From contig WSZX01000292.1 of the NCBI GenBank assembly GCA_013139935.1, positions 1 to 27,099 on the forward strand: 27,099 nucleotides of DNA, given 5' to 3'. The position numbers were made by a program, and so were the translations under genes. The DNA comes from Ardenticatenales bacterium. GTDB taxonomy: Bacteria; Chloroflexota; Anaerolineae; Promineifilales; UBA4811. The notes under the pieces are model-generated. The model did no database searches, was not told where the DNA came from, and saw only the letters and a list, made by a program, of their open reading frames with translations. This document shows, one piece after another, positions 6,535 to 14,485 of this stretch (position 1 is its first letter; every line of letters begins with the position of its first letter).

Positions 6535-8337
6535 ATGGGTAAAGCCAATCCGGCCCCGAGCCTGACGCCGGATAGAGTTTCCCCGAGCAACGTCGAGGCC
6601 GAAGAGGCGGTTCTGGGGTCCGTTCTAATCAACCCGGACGCGCTGCTAGATGTGGCCACGTTTCTCAGAGCGGAAGACTTTTTTCTGGTAAAGAACGGCT
6701 GGATATGGGACGCTATCCTGGCGGTTCAAGAACGCCGTGAACCCATTGATTTCCTGACCGTCACCAACGAGCTGGAGAGCCAGCAACGACTGCAGGAAGC
6801 TGGCGGGCAGGTCTACATCAGCCGGCTGATGGATGCAGTTCCCAGCGCCATTCATGCCGAGGCGTATGGCCGAATTGTGGAACGCACCTCGCTGCGCCGG
6901 CGCCTCCTGGGCGCTGCCAGTGAGGTTGCTCAACTGGCCTGCAATGAAGCGGAGAACATTGAGGTAGTTCTAGACAAATCGGAGCAGGCGCTCTTTGGCG
7001 TCTCTGAAAGGCGGCTGACTCGGGATCTGCAGCCTATCAAGCGGGTGGTGAACGAGTATTATGATCGGGTCAAACGGCTCTCAGAGCATGATGAGCTTCT
7101 CATGGGGGTCCCTACCGGGTTTCGGGTTTTGGACGAACTCCTGGGTGGGCTGCAGCGCTCCGATCTGATCATCGTCGCCGGCCGACCGGGGATGGGCAAG
7201 ACAGGGCTGCTCCTCAACATCGCGCTCAACTGTGCCCGCCATCATCGCATGCGGGTGGCCGTCTTTTCCCTGGAGATGAGCGCCGAACAGGTGGTGGGAC
7301 GGCTGGTGGCGGCCGAGACCGGCATCGACTCGCAACGACTGCGGCGCGGCGCGTTGCGCCAGGACGAATGGCCTCTGTTCACTGAAGCGACCGGGCGGTT
7401 GGCTGACACCCTGATCTTCATCGATGACACTCCCTCTATCACTCCGTTGCAGTTGCGAACCAAATGCCGCCGGTTGTACGCCGAGTATGGGATAGACCTG
7501 ATTGTGCTGGACTATCTCCAGCTCATGAGTGGCGACTTTCGCAGTGAGAACCGAGTGCAGGAAATAAGCTACATCTCACGTCACCTGAAAGGGATGGCGC
7601 GAGAGATGAACGTACCCGTCCTGGCGGCGGCCCAACTCTCCCGCGCCGTCGAGCAGCGCCAAGACAAACACCCCATGCTGTCAGACCTGCGCGAATCAGG
7701 CTGCCTGGCAGGGGACACCCTGGTGCAATTGGCGGATGGGAATTGGGCGCCGATAAGGGAGCTGACCAAGAACGGCGCCTCGTTCAGCATCAGGGCGCTG
7801 AACCAGGAGACCTGGAAACTGGAATCCGTCGAAGCGCGGAAGGCGTGGAGAACTGGCACCAAGCCGGTATTGAGGCTCACCACGGGTCTGGGTCATAGCA
7901 TTCGGGCCACGGGCAATCATCGATTCAGCACCCGTTGCGGCTGGAGACGACTCGATGGTCTGGAAATCGGCGAGTACATCGCGTTGCCCCGGCCGCTCGG
8001 AATCAGCCAGAGCGTGTCGAGCGAGGTGCATTGGGACCAGGTGTTTGCTATCGACCCTGACGGGATGGAGGACGTGTACGACCTGGAAGCGCCGAGACAT
8101 CACAATTTCGTCGCCAACGATATCATCGTTCACAACAGCATCGAGCAGGACGCGGATGTGGTGATGTTTATTTACCGGGACGAATACTATACCAAGAACG
8201 AGACTGAAAGCCCCAACATTGCTGAAATCGTCATCGCAAAGCACCGCAACGGCCCTACAGGCAGGGTGGACCTCTATTTCCAGGAAAAGTTAGCCCAGTT
8301 CCGCGAGTTGGAGCGCCATCAATTCGCCCCATCGTGA
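6535..8337 (+). CDS. dnaB: Replicative DNA helicase DnaB containing a mini-intein
   Basis: The precursor is 600 residues; without the intein it is 455, the normal DnaB size. The N-terminal domain begins with SPSNVEAEEAVLGS. The RecA-like domain has Walker A GRPGMGKT (K222), a Walker B-like LIVLDYLQLM and AAAQLSR. The intein occupies residues 390-534 between DLRESG and SIEQDADVV, the conserved DNA-binding/H3 region. C-terminal motifs (IAEIVIAKHRNGPTG) continue after it in the same frame. The mature protein is the 5'-3' replicative helicase. The ATG at 6535 is preferred because GAGG lies seven bases upstream; a GTG at 6529 is possible. The stop overlaps the next ATG (TGATG), implying translational coupling. 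Confidence 0.96.
   Translation: MGKANPAPSLTPDRVSPSNVEAEEAVLGSVLINPDALLDVATFLRAEDFFLVKNGWIWDAILAVQERREPIDFLTVTNELESQQRLQEAGGQVYISRLMDAVPSAIHAEAYGRIVERTSLRRRLLGAASEVAQLACNEAENIEVVLDKSEQALFGVSERRLTRDLQPIKRVVNEYYDRVKRLSEHDELLMGVPTGFRVLDELLGGLQRSDLIIVAGRPGMGKTGLLLNIALNCARHHRMRVAVFSLEMSAEQVVGRLVAAETGIDSQRLRRGALRQDEWPLFTEATGRLADTLIFIDDTPSITPLQLRTKCRRLYAEYGIDLIVLDYLQLMSGDFRSENRVQEISYISRHLKGMAREMNVPVLAAAQLSRAVEQRQDKHPMLSDLRESGCLAGDTLVQLADGNWAPIRELTKNGASFSIRALNQETWKLESVEARKAWRTGTKPVLRLTTGLGHSIRATGNHRFSTRCGWRRLDGLEIGEYIALPRPLGISQSVSSEVHWDQVFAIDPDGMEDVYDLEAPRHHNFVANDIIVHNSIEQDADVVMFIYRDEYYTKNETESPNIAEIVIAKHRNGPTGRVDLYFQEKLAQFRELERHQFAPS
7702..8136 (+). mobile_element. DnaB mini-intein, 145 residues, no homing endonuclease
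   Basis: The in-frame insertion starts with Cys (CLAGDTL, block A) and ends with HN, followed by Ser as the +1 extein residue (VHN/SIEQ). Block B is ATGNHRF with its His at intein position 73. Block F is VYDLEAPRHHNFVAN and block G is DIIVHN. These are all residues expected for class 1 protein splicing: Cys1, block B His, penultimate His, terminal Asn and Ser+1. A LAGLIDADG endonuclease would normally sit between ALPR and the WD near 7990-8035, but only about a dozen residues are there. The insertion site and boundary sequences match the DnaB intein site known from cyanobacteria and Rhodothermus. It should splice but cannot home by itself. Confidence 0.95.
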
Positions 8338-9044
8338 TGCGAGGATTCAGCGGGTTTCCCGCCGGTAGACTGAAAACCATAGCGCTGCCGGCCCTCTTTT
8401 TCAGCGAGTTGCTGCCGGTGATTGACAACCTGGCAGAACTGCGAGTGACGCTTTTCGTGTTCTGGGCCTTGCACCAGAAGGAAGGACGAATTCGCTATCT
8501 GCGGCTTGAGGATTTCTTGGTTGACGACCTCCTCATGGAGAGTCTGGCAAAACAGCGCCGTACGGCTGAAGCATTGGTCAACGATGCGTTGGAACGCGCT
8601 GTGGCGCGTGGGACTCTGCTGCAGATCAGGGTGGAAGGCACGGCCGATGCTCAAGACCTCTATTTCTTGAACACCGAGCGGGGCCGAGCGGCCGTGGACG
8701 GAATCACGCGCGGAGAATGGCGTCCAACGGGCGACCCAACCGAACCGATAAGCCTGATGGCTGAACGACCCAACGTGTTTGTTCTCTATGAACAGAACAT
8801 CGGTCCTCTGACTCCCATGATTGCCGAGGAACTGAGGGATGCCGAGGAGAGCTATCCGATTGCGTGGATAGAGGAAGCCATCAAAGTGGCAGTGAACAAC
8901 AACGCGCGCAAGTGGGCCTATATCTCGCGTGTGCTAGAGCGTTGGAAAGCAGAAGGAAAACATGATGCGACCAGTGGAGGAGATACTGCCAGGGATCGCC
9001 GCCGATACATTGAAGGCGAGTATGGAGACATCATCCAGCATTGA
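8337..9044 (+). CDS. DnaD-domain primosome protein
   Basis: A 235-residue protein. The N-terminal part (about 1-115) looks like a winged-helix domain (VIDNLAELRVTLFVFWAL; a linker rich in basic and Glu residues near 70-95). Residues about 147-206 fit the DnaD C-terminal (DnaB_2) domain, with YEQNIGPLTPMIAEEL, EEAIKVAVNNNARKW and YISRVLERWKAEG. In Firmicutes, DnaD-type proteins remodel DNA and help load the replicative helicase; that role is inferred here from the domain and from the position between helicase and loader. Its ATG overlaps the dnaB stop by one base and lacks a clear Shine-Dalgarno sequence, so translation is probably coupled. Its 3' end overlaps the loader gene by up to 83 nt. 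Confidence 0.85.
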   Translation: MRGFSGFPAGRLKTIALPALFFSELLPVIDNLAELRVTLFVFWALHQKEGRIRYLRLEDFLVDDLLMESLAKQRRTAEALVNDALERAVARGTLLQIRVEGTADAQDLYFLNTERGRAAVDGITRGEWRPTGDPTEPISLMAERPNVFVLYEQNIGPLTPMIAEELRDAEESYPIAWIEEAIKVAVNNNARKWAYISRVLERWKAEGKHDATSGGDTARDRRRYIEGEYGDIIQH

Positions 9045-10389
9045 GAGCGAGTGGCGGACGGCAGTGGCAGCGGAGAAGGCAGAGGCTGAAAAGCCCCCCT
9101 GCCCCGTTTGCAGCGGCATGGGTTTTGTTGTCCCTGATGTGCCGTTGGGCCACCCAGAGTACGGCCGGGCAACCCCCTGCGAGTGCAGGAGGAGAGATAT
9201 CAAGGTGCGGCAGATGGCGGGCTTGCGGGCCGCCAGCCAATTGGAGCTTTTGGAGGATCAGACCCTGGAGAGCTTTATTCCGGAGGGGATCGGTCTGACC
9301 GAGGCCAAACGGCGCAACCTGCGGATGGCATACGAACGGTGCGTGGAGTTTGCGATGGATCCGTCAGGATGGATTCTACTGCGCGGTGGCTATGGCTGTG
9401 GGAAGACCCATCTCGCGGTCGCCATTGCGAATAACCGGATCGCCCAAAACCGGCCGGCGATATTCACTACCGTGCCCGACCTGCTCGACTTTCTGCGGTC
9501 CTCATTTGCCCCGAACTCGCAGGTTGGTTTTGACGAGCGTTTCGAACAGATTAGGTCGGCCCCCCTTTTGATTCTGGACGACTTTGGCACTGAGAGCGGC
9601 ACCCCCTGGGCGCGGGAAAAGCTCTTTCAGATATTAAATCATCGCTACAATGGCCGGTTGCCCACCGTCATCACCACCAATTATGAACTGGAAGAGATTG
9701 AACTGCGAATGCGCTCCCGACTGGTGGACCCAGGCCTGGTGCACATTGTCACGATCCTGGCACCGGATTTTCGGCGCGCCGGGGTGGATCAGGAGCAATC
9801 AGAGCTTTCCAGCCTGAACCTGCATTTCGACCAGACCTTTGCTTCTTTTGACTTGCGCCAGGGCGCATTGCCCCGGGCAGACCAAGAGAACCTGCAACGA
9901 GCCTATGAGATAGCCAGCAGCTACGCGCAGGGTCCCGAGGACTGGTTGGCGTTCACCGGCCCTCATGGTTGCGGGAAGACGCACCTGGCGGCCGCCATCG
10001 CCAATCACTGGAGGCAGCAGGGATACCCGGTGCTGTTCGTAGGTGTGCCTGATCTGCTGGACGATCTGCGCGCTACCTTTAGCCCCGACAGCACTACCAG
10101 CTATAGTAAGCGATTCAAGGAAATCCGCGCCGCGCGCTATCTGATACTGGATGATCTGGGCATGGAGAGCGCCACCAACTGGGCTCGGGAAAAGCTGTAT
10201 CAGATATTTGACTACCGCTACAATGCGCGCCTGCCCACCGTCATAACCACAGCGACTCCCTTTGAAGAGCTGGACAGCCGTCTGGCGAGTCGTGTTCTGG
10301 ATCCCACCCATTGTACGCCCTTTGCCATCATGGCCCCCTGGTATCGAGGGGGAAAAACGCGGGGCGCTCGAAAGCGATCTGCTCGCTAG
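8962..10389 (+). CDS. Helicase loader with two tandem DnaC/DnaI-like AAA+ modules
   Basis: A 475-residue protein. A zinc-finger-like N-terminus has C47, C50, C73 and C75 (CPVC...CEC), as in DnaI/DnaC-type loaders. Module 1 has Walker A GGYGCGKT (142-149), Walker B LLILDDFG (202-209), sensor-1 N240 (VITTN) and arginines near 250-253. Module 2 repeats this with GPHGCGKT (333-340), YLILDDLG (393-400) and R440/R444, but the sensor-1 position reads ITTA (A431). Known single-domain loaders are about 250-310 residues, so this is an internal duplication. It probably places DnaB on DNA together with the DnaD protein. AAGGA at 8953-8957 supports the ATG at 8962 or 8965; an ATG at 9022 is an alternative that shortens the 83-nt overlap. 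Confidence 0.9.
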   Translation: MMRPVEEILPGIAADTLKASMETSSSIESEWRTAVAAEKAEAEKPPCPVCSGMGFVVPDVPLGHPEYGRATPCECRRRDIKVRQMAGLRAASQLELLEDQTLESFIPEGIGLTEAKRRNLRMAYERCVEFAMDPSGWILLRGGYGCGKTHLAVAIANNRIAQNRPAIFTTVPDLLDFLRSSFAPNSQVGFDERFEQIRSAPLLILDDFGTESGTPWAREKLFQILNHRYNGRLPTVITTNYELEEIELRMRSRLVDPGLVHIVTILAPDFRRAGVDQEQSELSSLNLHFDQTFASFDLRQGALPRADQENLQRAYEIASSYAQGPEDWLAFTGPHGCGKTHLAAAIANHWRQQGYPVLFVGVPDLLDDLRATFSPDSTTSYSKRFKEIRAARYLILDDLGMESATNWAREKLYQIFDYRYNARLPTVITTATPFEELDSRLASRVLDPTHCTPFAIMAPWYRGGKTRGARKRSAR

Positions 10390-10401
10390 GAGTTCATATC
10401 A

Positions 10402-11955
10402 ATGCCTGGAACCGGCAGCAGCCCTACTGAGAAACTGCAGCTTCTCTACAAGATCAGCCTGCAGCTCAGCAGCACCCTCAACCTGGATGATGTCCTGGGC
10501 AAAGTGCTCTCGCTGACTGTGAGCACGTTGGGCGCCAGCAAGGGAAGCATCTTTGTGCTCGGCAGCGACGGCCGAGTGGTGCGCAGACTATTGGCTCGCG
10601 GCGATTTGCCACTGGAGGATTCGCGGCAGGTGGTTGCGAGGGTCATGGAGGTCGGCCTGGCTGGCTGGGTGTACAGGCACCGAACGCCGGCTATCATCTC
10701 CGACACGCGTGACGACAAGCGTTGGGTAACGTTCTCAGATGACACCACGACTCCCCGCTCGGCGCTGGCTGTTCCGCTTGTGCGGGGCGAAATCATCAAT
10801 GGATTGCTGACTCTGGTTCATCCTCAACCAGGTTTCTTTTCCAACTATGATGTGGAGCTGGCTGTCGCCATTGCCGGCCTGGCAGCAGTAGCGGTGGAAC
10901 ATGCGCTTCTCTTTGCCCAGGTCAACGCAGAACGCCGGACCCTGGCGGCCGTTTTGCAGAGCGTGCGCGCTGCCATCGTGGTGACCAACGCGGAACAGCG
11001 GATACTGCTCCTCAACCCATCGGCGGCGGCGATCCTTGAGACTGACCCACAAGAAGCGATTGGCAAGCCGCTGGAGGCGATCATAGCCAACCCCAGCCTG
11101 CTCCAGCTATACGAGCAGAGTTCGCCCGACATGATAGCACCTATCACGGGAGAAGTGCACACCGCGGACAACTCGTCTTTCAATGCCACCCTCTCACCGG
11201 TGCCTGGGGTGGGGTATGCCACTGTATTGCACGACATCACCTTTCTGAAACGGCTGAATGACCTCAAGACAGAATCTCTGACGGCCGTCTCGCACGATCT
11301 GCGAGGGCCGCTAGGGATCATCCTTGGTTCAGCGCAGATGATGGTCCAGCATGCTCAAGAGCAGAGCGAGTTCATCGAGCTGATCACCAGCGCAGTGGAC
11401 AGAATGCGCACCCTGGTGGAGCGCCAGTTGGACCTCTCGCGAATCGAGGCCGGCCAGCATCTAGAGTGGGAAACGGCCCCCATCCAGGAGGCGTTGGATG
11501 ATGTGTTGATCGAGGCACGCGCCCAGGCGCAGCTCAAGCAGGTCCAGTTTTCTGCACACTGTTCTCCCGATCTGCCCCCAATCCGCATGGACCGCATGCG
11601 CCTGGGGCAGGCGGTGGCAAACCTGCTGGACAATGCGATCAAGTACACTCCGGCCGGGGGCCGGGTAATGCTCTCCGCCGGCAAGGACCCCGATCAAGAG
11701 GCCATCGTCATCCGGGTAACAGATACTGGGCCGGGCATCCCGCCGGAGGCCCTGCCCAAGCTGTTCAGCAGGTATTCGCAGGTCGACTCGGTGCAGACTG
11801 TGGAGCAGCAAGGCGTGGGGCTGGGGTTGGCCATTGTGCGGTCGGTGGCGAAAGCACATGGCGGCCGGGCTTGGGCAGAAAGCGAACTGGGGCAGGGAAC
11901 CACCTTTGCCATCGCCATTCCATACAATAGCGCGCCTGCTGATGGCAGCAGTTAG
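10402..11955 (+). CDS. Soluble sensor histidine kinase (GAF-PAS-HisKA-HATPase)
   Basis: A 517-residue kinase. A GAF domain (about 12-170) is followed by a PAS domain (about 178-285, VRAAIVVTNAEQRILLLNPSA region). A HisKA H-box SHDLRGPLG has phospho-acceptor H298. The HATPase domain has N-box NLLDNAIKYTP (407-417), G1 DTGPGIP (441-447) and G2 GVGLGLAI (471-478). No membrane segment is evident, so it senses a cytoplasmic signal. No response regulator is encoded nearby, so its partner is elsewhere. AGGAG lies nine bases upstream and overlaps the stop of the helicase loader; the gene is probably in the same transcript. Any link between the kinase and replication is speculation from position only. 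Confidence 0.93.
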   Translation: MPGTGSSPTEKLQLLYKISLQLSSTLNLDDVLGKVLSLTVSTLGASKGSIFVLGSDGRVVRRLLARGDLPLEDSRQVVARVMEVGLAGWVYRHRTPAIISDTRDDKRWVTFSDDTTTPRSALAVPLVRGEIINGLLTLVHPQPGFFSNYDVELAVAIAGLAAVAVEHALLFAQVNAERRTLAAVLQSVRAAIVVTNAEQRILLLNPSAAAILETDPQEAIGKPLEAIIANPSLLQLYEQSSPDMIAPITGEVHTADNSSFNATLSPVPGVGYATVLHDITFLKRLNDLKTESLTAVSHDLRGPLGIILGSAQMMVQHAQEQSEFIELITSAVDRMRTLVERQLDLSRIEAGQHLEWETAPIQEALDDVLIEARAQAQLKQVQFSAHCSPDLPPIRMDRMRLGQAVANLLDNAIKYTPAGGRVMLSAGKDPDQEAIVIRVTDTGPGIPPEALPKLFSRYSQVDSVQTVEQQGVGLGLAIVRSVAKAHGGRAWAESELGQGTTFAIAIPYNSAPADGSS

Positions 11956-13501
11956 ACGCTGCCTTTCGCCTGATCTGCTTCCCCTCATGCTCCTGGCCCT
12001 GCTACTGGTGGGCTGCCAGGCAACACCAGAGCCAGCGTCCGCACCATCCGGGGGCGGAGCCATAGAGATGTTCCCCACCCGCTCCCCGACTCGAGCGGCA
12101 CAGCAGGTCGAGACCGCGCTTTCGCCAACCCCGCAGCCGATTCCGACCCGGCCCGTTGTCAGCCCGACACCGGACCCGACACGCCCGGCCCAGGCAGAGC
12201 CGTACCGGGAGAGCCATCTGGTTCAATACGGGGAGAGCCTGGGTGCCATTGCCGAATCCTACAACACTACGATTGAAGAATTGATGGCTCTCAACGACCT
12301 GGCGTCCCCTGACAACCTCCAGGCAGGGCAGACTCTGCTTGTCCCGGCCGGTGAGCTTCCGGTCGGGCCGGCCGAGAAGATCATTCCGGACAGCGAGCTG
12401 GTCTACGGACCGGCGTTTTCCCATTTCGATGTGACGGCTGTGGTCAATAACTGGGGGGGCTATTTGGCCGGTTATATGGAGAACGTCGAAGGAGCCGAAC
12501 GCACCGGCCCAGAGATTGTCCAACTGGTCGCCCAGCGTTTCAGTGTGGGCCCTCGCCTGCTGCTGGCTCTGCTGGAGCATGAGTCCGGCTGGGTCACTGA
12601 AACGAGCCCTTTGGAGGAGACTCTGCTCTATCCCATGGGCAAAGTGGAACAGGATTGGGATGGGCTATTCATCCAATTGAGCTGGACCGCCAATCAACTC
12701 AATCGTGGTTACTATGGCTGGGAGTCGGGTTGGCTTCAAAGGGTCAGCCTGGTTGACGGGACATTGGTGCAACTGGCTCCGGGGCTCAATGCCGGTACGG
12801 TGGCAGTGCAGGCGTTTCTGGCTATGCCCAACTCCTTCCCTGTCTGGCAGGCTCAAGTGGCGCGGGACGGAAGCCTGATGGCTATCTACAGGGCATTCTT
12901 TGGCGATCCGTTCCAGTATGCGATTGAACCGCTCATTCCTCCCGACCTGGTCCAGCCGGTGATGGCGCTACCCTGGGAGGAGGGGGAGACGTGGCATTTT
13001 ACCGGTGCGCCGCATGGCGGTTGGGGGAGCAACAGCGGCTGGGCCGCCCTCGATTTTGCCCCAGGCGGCGAGCAGCTGGGCTGCAACCCGTCGCCCGACT
13101 GGGTCAGGGCGATCTGTGCCGGCCGGGTGGTTCGCAGCGAGAACGGCGAGGTGGTGGTCGATCTTGACGACGATGGCTATGAGGGCACCGGGTGGAGTGT
13201 TCTCTATATGCACATTGAAGGCGACGGGCGCGTCCCGGCCGGCGCCTGGGTGGAAGCCGGCGAAAAGATCGGGCATCCCTCGTGTGAAGGAGGTTTTAGC
13301 AACGGCACTCACCTTCACCTGGCGCGGCGCTACAATGGCCGGTGGATCGAGGCGGATGGCCCGGTTCCATTCGTGATGGACGGGTGGATACCCCAAAGCT
13401 ATGGGTCTGCCTACGACGGCATCCTGACAAAAGGAGAAGAGATCCGCGAAGCGTGCGAGTGCCATGATCTCGAGTTCAACGGGATCCGTGCCGGGCAGTA
13501 A
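11942..13501 (+). CDS. Lipoprotein with LysM and degenerate M23 (LytM-like) domains
   Basis: A 519-residue exported protein. A hydrophobic signal ends in lipobox LVGC (C25), followed by a Pro/Thr-rich linker (about 30-85). A LysM peptidoglycan-binding domain lies at about 92-137 (VQYGESLGAIAESYNTT). A middle region of about 170-350 is unassigned. An M23/LytM-like domain spans about 355-480. In that domain D371 (GWAALDF), H424 (LYMHIEG) and the HxH pair H457/H459 (THLHLA) are visible. The first zinc-binding His expected four residues before the Asp is Trp instead, so peptidase activity is doubtful. It probably acts at the cell envelope. The ATG at 11942 is chosen because the signal peptide starts there; it overlaps the kinase gene by 14 nt, suggesting coupling. 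Confidence 0.85.
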   Translation: MAAVRRCLSPDLLPLMLLALLLVGCQATPEPASAPSGGGAIEMFPTRSPTRAAQQVETALSPTPQPIPTRPVVSPTPDPTRPAQAEPYRESHLVQYGESLGAIAESYNTTIEELMALNDLASPDNLQAGQTLLVPAGELPVGPAEKIIPDSELVYGPAFSHFDVTAVVNNWGGYLAGYMENVEGAERTGPEIVQLVAQRFSVGPRLLLALLEHESGWVTETSPLEETLLYPMGKVEQDWDGLFIQLSWTANQLNRGYYGWESGWLQRVSLVDGTLVQLAPGLNAGTVAVQAFLAMPNSFPVWQAQVARDGSLMAIYRAFFGDPFQYAIEPLIPPDLVQPVMALPWEEGETWHFTGAPHGGWGSNSGWAALDFAPGGEQLGCNPSPDWVRAICAGRVVRSENGEVVVDLDDDGYEGTGWSVLYMHIEGDGRVPAGAWVEAGEKIGHPSCEGGFSNGTHLHLARRYNGRWIEADGPVPFVMDGWIPQSYGSAYDGILTKGEEIREACECHDLEFNGIRAGQ

Positions 13502-13540
13502 CGCAACGGCACTCTTTTCCACCAACAGCAGATCACCGCG

Positions 13541-14263
13541 ATGCTTACACTTGACCGGCAGAACGCCTACCGAGACCGGTTGCGGCTGCTTCAGCCGGGC
13601 TGGCGCCCAGCAACCGAGGTGTACGAAGCAACGATTCGTCGGTATCTTGAGCCGGGCATGCGGCTGCTGGACGCCGGGTGCGGTCGGGGGGGAGTAGTGG
13701 AACAACTGGCGGAGCACGAATTCCGGATAGTGGGCATTGATCCTGACACGGGCTCGCTGAGAGAACATCGGCTGCCGACCCAGGCCATGCCGCGCGCAGC
13801 CGGTTCTGTCGACCGGCTCTCGTTTGCATCCTCTGCTTTTGATCTCGTGATTGCCGGCTGGGTGCTGGAACATCTCTCCCGGCCGGCGGCCGCCTTTGCC
13901 GAGGTGGCACGCGTGCTGCGCCCAGGAGGGCATCTGATTGCGATCACTCCCAATGGTTGGCATCCTATGACATGGCTCAACCGGGTGTTGGGCTGGGCCA
14001 TGCCGTTGCAGGGGTGGCTGGTTCCTCGCCTGTACGGCCGGGCGCAGGAGGACGCGTTTCCCGTCCGTTACCGAGCCAACAGTGTCCCGCGGCTCTGCCA
14101 ACTGGGTGCGGCGGTGGGCCTGACCCCCGTCATCATCCAGACCGTCGGTGATCCTACCTACCTGGCGTTTGGCGATGCTCTTTTCACGCTGGGTCAGAAA
14201 TTGGAGAAACTGCTTCCGGCGGGGGCACGGGTTCACATCGTGGCTGATTTCGTTCGCCAGTAG
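13541..14263 (+). CDS. Class I SAM-dependent methyltransferase
   Basis: A 240-residue protein of the Methyltransf_11/UbiE-like group. Motif I LLDAGCGRGG is at about 42-51 and the acidic GIDPD strand at about 65-69. Motif IV reads FDLVIAGWVLEHLSRP near 104-119, and VLRPGGHLIAITPNGWHP is near 125-143. It transfers a methyl group from S-adenosylmethionine to an unidentified acceptor. The C-terminal part, with several Trp and hydrophobic residues (about 140-165), may bind a lipid or isoprenoid-like substrate, which is a guess. It starts 39 nt after the LysM/M23 gene with no strong Shine-Dalgarno and is likely the last gene of the operon, as a terminator-like hairpin follows. Confidence 0.85.
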   Translation: MLTLDRQNAYRDRLRLLQPGWRPATEVYEATIRRYLEPGMRLLDAGCGRGGVVEQLAEHEFRIVGIDPDTGSLREHRLPTQAMPRAAGSVDRLSFASSAFDLVIAGWVLEHLSRPAAAFAEVARVLRPGGHLIAITPNGWHPMTWLNRVLGWAMPLQGWLVPRLYGRAQEDAFPVRYRANSVPRLCQLGAAVGLTPVIIQTVGDPTYLAFGDALFTLGQKLEKLLPAGARVHIVADFVRQ

Positions 14264-14310
14264 CGCCTGGCGACGGATCTTGTGCCACTGCCGTTCCGCG
14301 CTGCGCAAGG

Positions 14311-14340
14311 GGACTGTTCCCCCGCGGCGGGTCCGTTTTT
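14311..14340 (+). terminator. Terminator-like hairpin with T5 tract
   Basis: GGAC (14311-14314) pairs with GTCC (14331-14334) and CCCG (14321-14324) with CGGG (14328-14331); these are alternative stems rather than one clean helix. TTTTT follows at 14336-14340. It lies 48 nt after the methyltransferase stop, where the plus-strand operon should end. Confidence 0.35.
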
Positions 14341-14485
14341 CTTGACCCTCAAGTGCGAGGAGGTCGAAGAAGGCGCTGTCTAATTGAACCGAGCGCGGCG
14401 CGTGTGGAGGTTCATGGGTACGTCAGTCCCTAACCGCCATGCGGCGCACTGATGATCTAGAAGCTGCAGTGCGATGAGCGGTAGA

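Noticed and set aside
7702..8136. DnaB insertion read as a frameshift or assembly error
   Set aside because: The insertion is exactly in frame, has all intein blocks in order, and sits at a known DnaB intein site.
12968..14308. 446-codon minus-strand frame opposite the LysM/M23 and methyltransferase genes
   Set aside because: The plus-strand genes have clear domains, whereas this frame spans two genes and an intergenic gap and shows no family pattern.
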